From: Bacteroidales bacterium
GTDB taxonomy: Bacteria; Bacteroidota; Bacteroidia; Bacteroidales; F082
Length of the DNA stretch: 64,000 bases
NCBI GenBank assembly: GCA_023229135.1
Contig: JALNZT010000013.1
Coordinates: 1-64,000, forward strand
Direction of reading: 5' to 3'
Shown: piece after piece, positions 46,948-54,258 of the stretch
Position numbering within the stretch: position 1 is the stretch's first letter
Layout: every line of letters begins with the position of its first letter
Position numbers and translations under genes: made by a program
The notes under the pieces: generated by a model
What the model was told of the DNA's origin: nothing
Seen by the model: the letters and a program-made list of their open reading frames with translations, nothing else
The model's database searches: none

Positions 46948-46971
46948 TAACTTTGTATCCATGTAGATACA
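46948..46971 (+). promoter_or_regulatory. Toxin-antitoxin promoter with overlapping operator
   Basis: TAACTTTG at 46948-46955 fits the TAnnTTTG -7 box. An inverted repeat, TGTATC at 46954-46959 and GATACA at 46966-46971, begins inside the box and spans the likely transcription start. The ATG of the toxin gene is at 46978. This layout is typical of autoregulated toxin-antitoxin operons (inference). Confidence 0.5.
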
Positions 46972-46977
46972 GGTTTT

Positions 46978-47285
46978 ATGTATTTTATTCAGAAAACATC
47001 GGAATTTGATAAATGGCTTAAGAGCCTCAAAGACTTAAAAGCAAAGGCGAAAATTCTATTCAGAATTCAAAAAATCGAGAACGATGGCCACTTTGGGGAT
47101 TGTAAGTCTGTTGGTGGCGGAATTAGAGAATTACGGATTGATTTTGCAAAAGGATATAGGGTTTATTTCGTAGAAAAAGACAAGAAAGTAATTATTTGAT
47201 CATGGGCGGAGCTAAATCCACTCAACAAAATGGCATAAAAAAAGCAAAAGAAATTTGGAACACCTTAAAAAAGACGGAGAAATGA
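46978..47285 (+). pseudogene. RelE/HigB-type toxin (killer protein), frameshifted
   Basis: The first 73 residues fit the addiction-module killer protein family of the RelE/ParE superfamily: EFDKWLKSLKDLKAKAKIL, GHFGDCKSVGGGIRELRIDF and GYRVYFVEKDKKVII. The frame then stops at 47197, where the family normally continues. One more base near 47195-47198 (ATTATTTGATC) restores MGGAKSTQQNGIKKAKEIW at 47202 onward, the expected C-terminus, ending at TGA 47283-47285 and overlapping the antitoxin ATG. Either a sequence error in a T-run or a real one-base deletion that inactivates the toxin. Confidence 0.8.
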
Positions 47286-47566
47286 CTACCTCAAAATTTG
47301 ACATAGCGGATTATTTGGACAGCAAAGAAATGATTGCCGAGTATCTGAATACCGTTTTGGAAGAAGGCGACAATGCAGCTATAATAAATGCAATTGGACA
47401 TATTGCAAAAGCTATAGGTATGACAAAAATAGCTGAAGAAACAGGACTGAGCAGACCGAGTCTATACAAAGCACTTTCTGACGGAGCCAAACCCCAATTT
47501 GCCACGATAATGAAAGTTTTGAAAGCGATTGGAGGACAAATTCAGGTAAATCCAGTCTCTATCTAA
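47282..47566 (+). CDS. Addiction-module antidote protein (HTH, HigA-like)
   Basis: A 94-residue antitoxin with a helix-turn-helix domain (KIAEETGLSRPSLYKALSDG) near residues 53-72 and the family start MTTSKFDIADYLDS. The chosen ATG at 47282 overlaps the restored end of the toxin frame by four bases (ATGA), the usual coupling; a longer frame begins at 47255 inside the toxin. It should bind the toxin and repress the shared promoter. The family ending GGQIQVNPV is intact, so it is apparently functional even if the toxin is not. Confidence 0.85.
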   Translation: MTTSKFDIADYLDSKEMIAEYLNTVLEEGDNAAIINAIGHIAKAIGMTKIAEETGLSRPSLYKALSDGAKPQFATIMKVLKAIGGQIQVNPVSI

Positions 47567-47607
47567 AAATAACGATATTGCAACACTGTATAAATGTATT
47601 GTGGGCA

Positions 47608-47706
47608 ATTCAAAATTCACGGATGTATTATGATGTGATTATCAGTGTCAGCTCAAAAACACATCCTTTAAGAGTAGAGCAAATGTTACGGAAACATATT
47701 TCAAAA
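47608..47706 (+). repeat. Diverged partial copy of the menE hinge region
   Basis: About 100 bases resemble menE 45658-45757. By eye about 70% of bases agree, with a 14-base exact block GATGTGATTATCAG and a second, AAACATATTTCAAA. The protein reading agrees too: YYDVIISVSSKTHPL against VDDVIISAGAKIHPL, and EQMLRKHIS against EQKLQKHIS. One base is lost near 47618, before the in-phase part. It looks like a relic of a second menE 3' end now fused to a regulator frame. Confidence 0.7.
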
Positions 47707-48267
47707 ATTGATAAGTTGTCAATACATAACATTCAGAAAGTAAAGCTTTTATCAAGCGAATTAGCGTATGAAAGAGCTGTTTCCCTATATTTAAAACTCC
47801 GCATGTTGGTGAAAGAAGATGAATCATACCAACCTGTTCGAGCGCATCTTCGAGGATTGATAAAACGATATGAGCAAGACAATTGGACTAATGAAAGCTT
47901 AGTCGCTGACAATCAAGTAAAAGAGAGCGACCCGGCAGAGTCACTGGTTCAGGCAGAAAATGAATTTTATTTCACGAGAAAAGAATTGATTAAGGAAAAA
48001 TTGAAAGAGAATGGGCTAAACCAAAATGATCTCGCTCAAATTTTGGGACATAGAAAAGGATATATGTCTGAATTGATTAATGGATTAAGACCATTCTCAA
48101 AAGAAGATATAGTAGTGATAAACCGACTTCTAAAAATAAAATTGGAAAATTTGATGCCAACTTTTATTAAACAAGATAGGGCTGAACACATAAAACGGAC
48201 ACTTAATACTTTGTCGAATAGTAAAATAAAACTCTCAAATGAGGGTTTTGATTTACAATTTGTCTAA
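47623..48267 (+). CDS. HigA-like XRE-family regulator, chimeric N-terminus
   Basis: About 214 residues from ATG 47623; a TTG at 47578 or ATG 47683 are alternatives. The first 27 residues are menE-derived. Then comes a HigA-type N-terminal helix region (SSELAYERAVSLYLKLRM, and HLRGLIKRYEQDNW), and at about 130-185 a helix-turn-helix LNQNDLAQILGHRKGYMSEL followed by INGLRPFSK. HigA antitoxins normally follow a HigB toxin; none lies directly upstream except the broken killer-family gene, which has its own antitoxin. It is therefore an orphan and could be degenerate. Confidence 0.65.
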   Translation: MYYDVIISVSSKTHPLRVEQMLRKHISKIDKLSIHNIQKVKLLSSELAYERAVSLYLKLRMLVKEDESYQPVRAHLRGLIKRYEQDNWTNESLVADNQVKESDPAESLVQAENEFYFTRKELIKEKLKENGLNQNDLAQILGHRKGYMSELINGLRPFSKEDIVVINRLLKIKLENLMPTFIKQDRAEHIKRTLNTLSNSKIKLSNEGFDLQFV

Positions 48268-48281
48268 TTTAGACATCTAAA
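48268..48281. promoter_or_regulatory. 14-base palindrome after the HigA-like gene
   Basis: TTTAGACATCTAAA is a perfect palindrome of two 6-base arms with a CA spacer. It lies 1 base after the regulator stop and 56 bases before the next ATG. It may be an operator for the HTH protein or chance in AT-rich DNA. Confidence 0.3.
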
Positions 48282-48336
48282 TGCGTTTACTTGAAATTAT
48301 AATTCGTTTATTTTCAAACCCCAAACCTCAACCAAT

Positions 48337-50388
48337 ATGAAAAATTTATCCCTTCTAATCATCAGCTTGTTGCTTATAACCACAGCAAGCTTCGCCCAAC
48401 AGAAAGCCTATAAAGCCTCATTGACAGCGGATGGTCGTGTAACTACCGAGCAGGTAAATATTGATTTTGATCAGTATGTTGACGCGTCGAAAAGTTTCGA
48501 TCAAATACCTGGTTTTCCGCTAAAGATGGAAGCCAGTCCCAACTTTAAAAACTTCCGTGGCGTTACACTGGCCGATATAAACCAGGATGGTTCAGATGAA
48601 ATTCTGGTGGCTTCTAATAAAAAGTTGAACGTTTACAATGGTGATGGCAGTTTGCTGTGGCAAAAAAACCTCACCGGAACGGCTATTTACCCGCCTTCTG
48701 TTGCTGATATGGATGGAAACGGAACGATTGGCATTGTGTGTGTTACCGGAGGTGTACCAAACAACGGTCATGTTTATTACCTGGATGCCAATGGCAACGA
48801 TATGCCGGGATGGCCTGTAAATTTTGAACTGCACTGGATTATTTGCGGGCCAGTTATTGCCGACCTAAACGGCGATAATCAATGTGAGATAATCGTGCAG
48901 ACGCGTACTTCTAATAATTTACATGTGCTTAATCAGGACGGGACTCCTTTTGGCACAAATTGGCCGCAACTTTTGAATGGCACACCGGCTGTAACACCTT
49001 CTGTTGCTGATATTAACAATGATGGTGAAATGGATATCGTTACCGGAATTTCTGATGGTACGCTCTATGCCTTTGATGCGAATGGAAACGCCCTGTCTGG
49101 TTTCCCTGTGCCTACGGATAGCTATAAATTCTCGTATCAATCTCCTGTTTTAGCTGATTTGGATGCAGATGGATTTCTTTCGATCGTTGGTTCAACACAT
49201 GGAGATGCACCAAAATATTATGCCAGAAATCATGATGGGAGCTACCGCGAAGGCTGGCCGGTGGATGTGCCGGGAAATTCATGGACTTATTCGCCTCCAA
49301 CTGTTGTTGATTTGACCGGTAACCTGGATTACGGTATCTTTATGAGCCGGCCTACCGGAGAAGATGTAGCACCTATGTTATATGGTTTTGACGCTGGCGG
49401 CAATTTGTTGGAAAACTTTCCAATCGTTAAATCGGGTGGTCTCGAAGGTTTTATCAGCCTGGCAGATGTTGATGGTGATGGGCAGCAAGAGCTCTTGTTC
49501 GGTAGCAATTTAATGATCGAAGGTAAAGGTTTTGTTCATGCTTATAAAATGGATGGCTCCGGCGAGTTGGCTGGTTTTCCGTTACGTCCCGAAGGCTTTA
49601 CCTTTATGAATGGCGCCAATCTGGGAGATATCAACGGTGATGGAATACTTGATTTAGTTGCACTCTCTTACGAACAAAATTTTTCGCCTGATGATTCTGT
49701 ATATATTAATGCTTACAGCCTGGCTGTGAGCCTTGAAGATGCCAATTTACTTGCCGGAACCTACAAAGGAAGTAACGATCGCAAGGGATTTGTTGGTGCT
49801 GTTTCTGGAAGTCCTGCTATAGTCGTAAATCCGGAGGAAATTACCGAACTATGGGCTGGAAATCAGGTTTATTGCCAGGATTTAACGATTTCAAACCTTG
49901 GAGACGAAATACTTAGCTTCGAGATATCAATCACATACCTTCGTGAAGACTGGATTACAGTTTCTACTTCATCTGGAACAATAAATCCTGGAGAAAACAC
50001 AGTCATTGAAGTTTGTATGGATGCCACCGATCTCTCACCCGGATTGTATCAGGGAACGCTGAAAATTGAAAGCAATGATCCCGATCAGCCTGAAATTATT
50101 GTTCCTGTCAATTTATCAGTTGTGCTTGGTGTGGACGATAAACAGCAGCCTACTTTTAAAATATATCCCAACCCGGCTTCTGATATACTTCAGGTGGAAT
50201 TTGCAGGCAATACGAAACTAATTCGGTTGCTTAATTCTCAGGGTCAGGTTTTAAAAGAATATAATGTGTCAGGATTAAAACAAAAAATGATTGATTTATC
50301 TGAATTTGCTGACGGCCTGTATCAGCTTCAACTTACAAGAAATGATGGTTCCGTCGGGCAAAAATCAGTCGTGATCAATAAGCAGTAA
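48337..50388 (+). CDS. FG-GAP/VCBS beta-propeller protein with T9SS sorting domain
   Basis: A 683-residue exported protein: signal peptide ending near ASFAQ. From residue 65 to about 470 there are repeated FG-GAP-like units (LADINQDGSDEILVASN, VADMDGNGTIGIV, VADINNDGEMDIVTG, LADVDGDGQQELLFG, LGDINGDGILDLVAL) forming a calcium-binding propeller. A beta-sandwich follows (about 490-595). The last 75 residues, with FKIYPNPASDILQVEF and a final QKSVVINKQ, are a type A T9SS C-terminal signal. It is probably secreted through T9SS and displayed on the surface. The ligand is unknown. Confidence 0.88.
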   Translation: MKNLSLLIISLLLITTASFAQQKAYKASLTADGRVTTEQVNIDFDQYVDASKSFDQIPGFPLKMEASPNFKNFRGVTLADINQDGSDEILVASNKKLNVYNGDGSLLWQKNLTGTAIYPPSVADMDGNGTIGIVCVTGGVPNNGHVYYLDANGNDMPGWPVNFELHWIICGPVIADLNGDNQCEIIVQTRTSNNLHVLNQDGTPFGTNWPQLLNGTPAVTPSVADINNDGEMDIVTGISDGTLYAFDANGNALSGFPVPTDSYKFSYQSPVLADLDADGFLSIVGSTHGDAPKYYARNHDGSYREGWPVDVPGNSWTYSPPTVVDLTGNLDYGIFMSRPTGEDVAPMLYGFDAGGNLLENFPIVKSGGLEGFISLADVDGDGQQELLFGSNLMIEGKGFVHAYKMDGSGELAGFPLRPEGFTFMNGANLGDINGDGILDLVALSYEQNFSPDDSVYINAYSLAVSLEDANLLAGTYKGSNDRKGFVGAVSGSPAIVVNPEEITELWAGNQVYCQDLTISNLGDEILSFEISITYLREDWITVSTSSGTINPGENTVIEVCMDATDLSPGLYQGTLKIESNDPDQPEIIVPVNLSVVLGVDDKQQPTFKIYPNPASDILQVEFAGNTKLIRLLNSQGQVLKEYNVSGLKQKMIDLSEFADGLYQLQLTRNDGSVGQKSVVINKQ

Positions 50389-50449
50389 ACTTTGATCAAA
50401 TAGGTTTGAGGAAGGTTTTGAACTTTTATTTTTTTGCTTTTTTCATCAA

Positions 50450-50905
50450 TTAGTTCAGCGAAAGCTTCATTTCTTTAGCCCAATTGATAATTTGTGTGCT
50501 TTTTTCCGGCGTCATTTTGGCTTCACTGTGTAGCCATTGGTAGGGTTTGAGTGGCATTTCTTGATCTTCAAGTACTTCAATAATATCTTCTAACGCATCT
50601 TGCTGTTCTGAGATTTCAAGCAGTTTCCAATCGCTGAAGTTCAGGTGGCCTTTACCTTCTTTCACATGATTAGCAATAATCCACGAAACCGGTGCCACGC
50701 TGGCATACCATGGATAAGCAGTGTGGTTTGAATGACAATCGTAACAGGCCGATTGCACCATTGCTGAGATTTCTGTCGGCTGTCCTGTTTTGTGAAAGAT
50801 ATCATAGCGGCTGGGATTATTCTCGATATTTCGCTCAGGGCGAATGAATTGGATAGCAATAATAAGAACAATCAGAACAAGCAAAATTTTTTGTGTCCGA
50901 CCCAT
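50450..50905 (-). CDS. Haem-binding (cytochrome c-like) protein
   Basis: A 151-residue protein with an N-terminal membrane helix (ILLVLIVLIIAIQF) and the c-type haem motif CYDCHSNH near residue 53. The surrounding CYDCHSNHTAYPWYASVAPV and VSWIIANHVKEGKGHLNFS, plus MPLKPYQWLH, match the small haem-binding domain family (PF14376-type). It probably sits on the periplasmic side of the inner membrane with one covalently bound haem. It stands alone and divergent from a small repeat protein. No partner enzyme is adjacent. Confidence 0.85.
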   Translation of the reverse strand: MGRTQKILLVLIVLIIAIQFIRPERNIENNPSRYDIFHKTGQPTEISAMVQSACYDCHSNHTAYPWYASVAPVSWIIANHVKEGKGHLNFSDWKLLEISEQQDALEDIIEVLEDQEMPLKPYQWLHSEAKMTPEKSTQIINWAKEMKLSLN

Positions 50906-50982
50906 AGTATTATGTATTTAGATTAACTGCTCAAAAGTACTGTTTTTTCTTAAAAACACCTTGCCGAAAAATACTTGTACAA

Positions 50983-51024
50983 AAGCGAACAATTGTGTCT
51001 GTATATCGAACACTTTGTTCGCTT
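50983..51024. repeat. Perfect 10-base inverted repeat between divergent genes
   Basis: AAGCGAACAA at 50983-50992 is the exact reverse complement of TTGTTCGCTT at 51015-51024, with 22 bases between. It lies in the 240-base space between the divergent haem-protein and repeat-protein genes, where it could be a shared operator. An inner ACAATTGT palindrome overlaps the left arm. Confidence 0.4.
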
Positions 51025-51145
51025 GGTTGTTTATATAATGAAGGCCTAAGTGTTTTAAATGTAGTAAATTATATACATTGGCATGGTATTTGTAATAACT
51101 CTATTGAAAATGAACGTAAAAGAAAAAAATTAAAAAATTAAATAC

Positions 51146-51538
51146 ATGAAAGCAACAGTAATTATTATCTCAATTCTTTTTCAGTTGATGGCTTTTAATG
51201 CTTCATCTGCAAATGCTACTCAAGCTATAAATCCCTTTTTGATTCATACGGATTGCTATATCGACGACATTCCTTTTGATACGGAAAAGGTGGTGCAGGG
51301 TTATTATCATAGTGTTTTTTCTGCAAGAATTGTTGACGCCGCCGCTTATATTGACGATATTCCATTTAGCACTAAAGAGGTAGTTGCTGAAGTTAAAGCG
51401 GTTGAAGCAATGCAAGTGAATTTTGAGATGCAGGCCGAAGCCCAAATCGAGGATATTCCATTTGACACAGAAGAAATTGCTAATCAGGTCATTGAATCCG
51501 AAATTAATCAGATGCAATTTGACAGAATGAGCAAATAG
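51146..51538 (+). CDS. Small secreted IDDIPFDT-repeat protein
   Basis: A 130-residue protein with a signal peptide (MKATVIIISILFQLMAF, cut near ANAT). Three near-identical units follow: YIDDIPFDTEKVV, YIDDIPFSTKEVV and IEDIPFDTEEIA, spaced about 40 and 35 residues apart, each leading into a short valine/glutamate-rich stretch. No catalytic residues or lipobox are seen. Similar motifs occur, as I recall, in small exported proteins of Bacteroidota without known role. It has its own terminator downstream. Confidence 0.7.
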   Translation: MKATVIIISILFQLMAFNASSANATQAINPFLIHTDCYIDDIPFDTEKVVQGYYHSVFSARIVDAAAYIDDIPFSTKEVVAEVKAVEAMQVNFEMQAEAQIEDIPFDTEEIANQVIESEINQMQFDRMSK

Positions 51539-51583
51539 AAAATGATAAGGTGATATTGGTTAGTGCTCAAAATCCTTGAGTAA

Positions 51584-51610
51584 AAAAAGCCCGGATTTTC
51601 CGGGCTTTTT
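51584..51610. terminator. Bidirectional terminator
   Basis: AAAAAGCCCGGA and TCCGGGCTTTTT form a perfect 12-base stem with a TTT loop, flanked by A- and T-runs. It lies between the convergent repeat-protein gene and the SirB1-like gene and can serve both. Confidence 0.9.
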
Positions 51611-51645
51611 TGTTGTCTTTGAGAAAAGATTTCGAAAACAGCTGA

Positions 51646-52503
51646 TTAGTCAAGTGCCTTCATTAGCTGCCGAAGCTCCTCTGCTTTGTCATTATTGCCT
51701 GAGAGTACATAACTATCTGCCAAACCGTGGATCAGGCGTCCAATTATATTTTTATTGGAGCAGGGTTCGTAATATTTAGGCTGAGGATTCAATCTTAACT
51801 GCTTGACGTAGAGGTCTATTTCATTTTTAGTAAAGACTGCGCCTTTATTAAACGGGTTGAGGTAAAAAACCACGTCGTCGGCTGTCAGCGACTGCTTTTC
51901 CTCGTCGGTATAAGCCAGGATAAAATGTTTTGGCAGGTCGATGCCATAGATGGGAATACGCATGCTTTTGGCAATAATCAGGTAGAAAATGCCAAGTGAA
52001 AGTGGATTTCCTTTCTTGGATTCAAGCAGGTTTTTCAGGTAGAAATTCTCCGGCAGATGAATATTTGTTGTGTTTCCGCTGAAGCGATTGATATCGTAAA
52101 AAACATGATTCAGCACCTTTACTTTTTCAAGCGGCGTGAGGTCGTTATTAAGTTCGTGCCAGAGTTCCTGCACGATTCGACCCACTTCGCGTGTGATGGC
52201 ATCTACGTCAAGATCAGGGTATTGAAAACGGGTAACAAGGATAAATCCACGAAGCAAATCTTCGTAACCAAATTGGCTCCAGTGTTGTAAGTCAGTGAAA
52301 AGTGTCTCCTGTTGAATTTGATGAATCAATTGTATCAGGCGCTGCTGGAGCTTGTCTTCCAAAGTAGATTCCCAGGCACTTTCCAGTGAGGGTATTGCAT
52401 CAAGGCCATAAGACAGAATGCGCGAACGAATTTGTTCATAAAGTTGTTCGTCCGGTTCATCGGCCAGGCTAATCAATGCTTTTAGTTCTGCTGCGTCTTT
52501 CAT
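51646..52503 (-). CDS. SirB1-family transglutaminase-like/TPR protein
   Basis: A 285-residue cytoplasmic protein of the SirB1 (transglutaminase core 2) family. The core has VLNHVFYDINRFSGN, LLESKKGNPLSLGIFYLIIA and IPIYGIDLPKHFILAY. The usual catalytic cysteine position is SLGIF here and so not evident, which is common in this non-enzymatic group. N-terminal helices precede it (IPSLESAWEST), and a possible final TPR-like helix pair follows (LADSYVLSGNNDKAEEL). The role is unknown. Its 3' end faces a strong bidirectional terminator. Confidence 0.78.
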   Translation of the reverse strand: MKDAAELKALISLADEPDEQLYEQIRSRILSYGLDAIPSLESAWESTLEDKLQQRLIQLIHQIQQETLFTDLQHWSQFGYEDLLRGFILVTRFQYPDLDVDAITREVGRIVQELWHELNNDLTPLEKVKVLNHVFYDINRFSGNTTNIHLPENFYLKNLLESKKGNPLSLGIFYLIIAKSMRIPIYGIDLPKHFILAYTDEEKQSLTADDVVFYLNPFNKGAVFTKNEIDLYVKQLRLNPQPKYYEPCSNKNIIGRLIHGLADSYVLSGNNDKAEELRQLMKALD

Positions 52504-52582
52504 AAAAGGGTTATTTATTCAATGATCAAACAAATACCTTGCCTAAAAAGTTTTATTTTGGTAACGCTTCTCGAAAGTGATT

Positions 52583-53164
52583 TTATTCGTAAAAGTGCAT
52601 TTGTGTCATGTATTCGAAGGCTTTTGGCGGCATGAAATATGACAGGTTTTTTCCGCTTGCCACCGCACGCCGAATAAAGCTGGATGAAATCTCTATTTCC
52701 GGTGCTTCCACAAACTGTACCGACGGATGATTGGCAAATTCGCCACCGGAGAAGCCTTTACGTGGATAAACCAAGAAGCGATAGCTGTCTAATAATATTT
52801 TATAATTCTTCCATTTGTGAATACTTTCCAGGTTGTCCATACCGCAAATCACCGAAAATTCAATGGTGGGATTTTTTTCGCTCAGACGTGTCAGCGTATC
52901 AATGGTAAACGAGGGCTTGGGCATCCAAAACTCTATGTCGCTCACCCGAAACCGTGGATCATCGCCAATGGCTTTTTCCACCATATCGAAACGATGAAGC
53001 TCCTCGAGCAGCGATTTCTTTTCTTTTAAAGGATTTTGGGGTGAAACTACGAACCACAAGGTGTTCAAATCCGTAAACTCGATGATGTAATTGGCCAAAA
53101 TAAGGTGTCCGTTATGGATGGGATTGAAGGAGCCAAAAAATAATCCAACACGTTGTTTTAGCAT
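52583..53164 (-). CDS. nadD: Nicotinate-nucleotide adenylyltransferase
   Basis: A 193-residue nucleotidyltransferase of the NadD family, making deamido-NAD from NaMN and ATP. The N-terminal GLFFGSFNPIHNGHLILANY carries the GXFXPXHXGH motif, WFVVSPQNPLKEKKSL the substrate loop, and the late EISSSFIRRAVASGKNLSYF the ISST-like motif. It supplies the substrate of NadE, which is encoded 18 kb away. Last gene of the leftward run yicC-gmk-oxidoreductase-nadD. Confidence 0.94.
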   Translation of the reverse strand: MLKQRVGLFFGSFNPIHNGHLILANYIIEFTDLNTLWFVVSPQNPLKEKKSLLEELHRFDMVEKAIGDDPRFRVSDIEFWMPKPSFTIDTLTRLSEKNPTIEFSVICGMDNLESIHKWKNYKILLDSYRFLVYPRKGFSGGEFANHPSVQFVEAPEIEISSSFIRRAVASGKNLSYFMPPKAFEYMTQMHFYE

Positions 53165-53177
53165 GATATTTAAGTGT

Positions 53178-54200
53178 TTAAAATTTAATGATAACTTTTC
53201 CTTCTGACATGGCTGAGATATAATTTCTCAGTCCTTTTGAAAGTTCAGAGAGTGTAACTTGCTGCTGAATTTTTGTGCTGATGCGACCTTCTAAAACCAT
53301 GTTTTCCAAGGTTTCACGGGCTACCTCAAAGCTAATCGCATCATTTTCGGCTATCCAGTCGTTAAGATTAAAACCTGTAAACATCTTGTTTTCAAAGATT
53401 AAATCCAAAGGATTTAAACCTGAAATGGCTTTTCCGGATAGTCCGCCGTACAAAACCACCTCTGAATCTGGCGGCATAAGGTTGAAAATTTGTCCGCTCA
53501 GCGTACCGCCAACTGCATCAAAAGCTGTGGTAGCATTGAGTTGGTTTGCTGTTTCATGTAACTTGCTTTCAAAATCAGGATCATTTTCAATAAGTACGTT
53601 TTTTAATCTGCGCTCAAATAGCGCAGTAGCAGTTTTTTGTTTGCGCACGATAGCAATCACCTCCACGTTGTGAAAATTGGCAATTTCAAACAGAAAGTCG
53701 GCTACGCGTCCGCCGGCAGCATTGACAATAATAGCGGTGCTTTCGCGCTGTAGCGCAATTTCAAAAAGTCCCCAGGCAGTAAATGGATTAACAAAAAAAG
53801 TAGCAGCCTGTAGTGCTGACAATTTGTCGCTTACGGGCAGTACTTCATTGGTTTTAGCGTAGAAGTATTCCGCCCAAGTGCCGTCTTTATCTTGTTGCGA
53901 AAAGCAGCTCACCCGTTTATTTAGCCAGCGTTTGGTGTCTAAATCGCTGCCAACTTCTACCACAATTCCAGCACCTTCAAACCCGGGAACGCAAGGTGTT
54001 TGTTTTTTTACTCGGTAGTTGTCCTGCAGAAAAGCAATATCGGAGGGGTTAAATGGAGCCGCTTCCATTTTTACCAAAAGCTCATCCGGCTGTAGCTTAC
54101 GCATGGGTTTCTCTGCTGTTTTAAGGGATAACATAGCCCTTACAATATTTTGATTGGGCTGTGGTAATATTGCAGCTTGATAGGTTTTTGTCTGTGTCAC
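53178..54200 (-). CDS. Zinc-independent MDR quinone oxidoreductase-like protein
   Basis: A 340-residue medium-chain dehydrogenase/reductase. The catalytic domain has MEAAPFNPSDIAFLQDNYRV and PGFEGAGIVVEVGSD; the zinc-ligand cysteine and histidine of alcohol dehydrogenases are absent. The nucleotide fold has IVNAAGGRVADFLFEIA, and the family DAVGG element appears as TTAFDAVGGTLSGQIF. It probably reduces quinones or enones with NADPH. It lies between gmk and nadD on the same strand, 13 bases before nadD, an insertion in an otherwise conserved yicC-gmk-nadD order. Confidence 0.82.
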   Translation of the reverse strand: MTQTKTYQAAILPQPNQNIVRAMLSLKTAEKPMRKLQPDELLVKMEAAPFNPSDIAFLQDNYRVKKQTPCVPGFEGAGIVVEVGSDLDTKRWLNKRVSCFSQQDKDGTWAEYFYAKTNEVLPVSDKLSALQAATFFVNPFTAWGLFEIALQRESTAIIVNAAGGRVADFLFEIANFHNVEVIAIVRKQKTATALFERRLKNVLIENDPDFESKLHETANQLNATTAFDAVGGTLSGQIFNLMPPDSEVVLYGGLSGKAISGLNPLDLIFENKMFTGFNLNDWIAENDAISFEVARETLENMVLEGRISTKIQQQVTLSELSKGLRNYISAMSEGKVIIKF

Positions 54201-54258
54201 AAGGCTAAATTTTCTTTGTTTGTAATATTATCTACTGATGTTGTAGAGAAGTTTTATC

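Noticed and set aside
46000..48300. Insertion sequence or integrase in the accessory patch
   Set aside because: No transposase, integrase, terminal inverted repeats or target-site duplication was found; homologous recombination explains the partial menE copy better.
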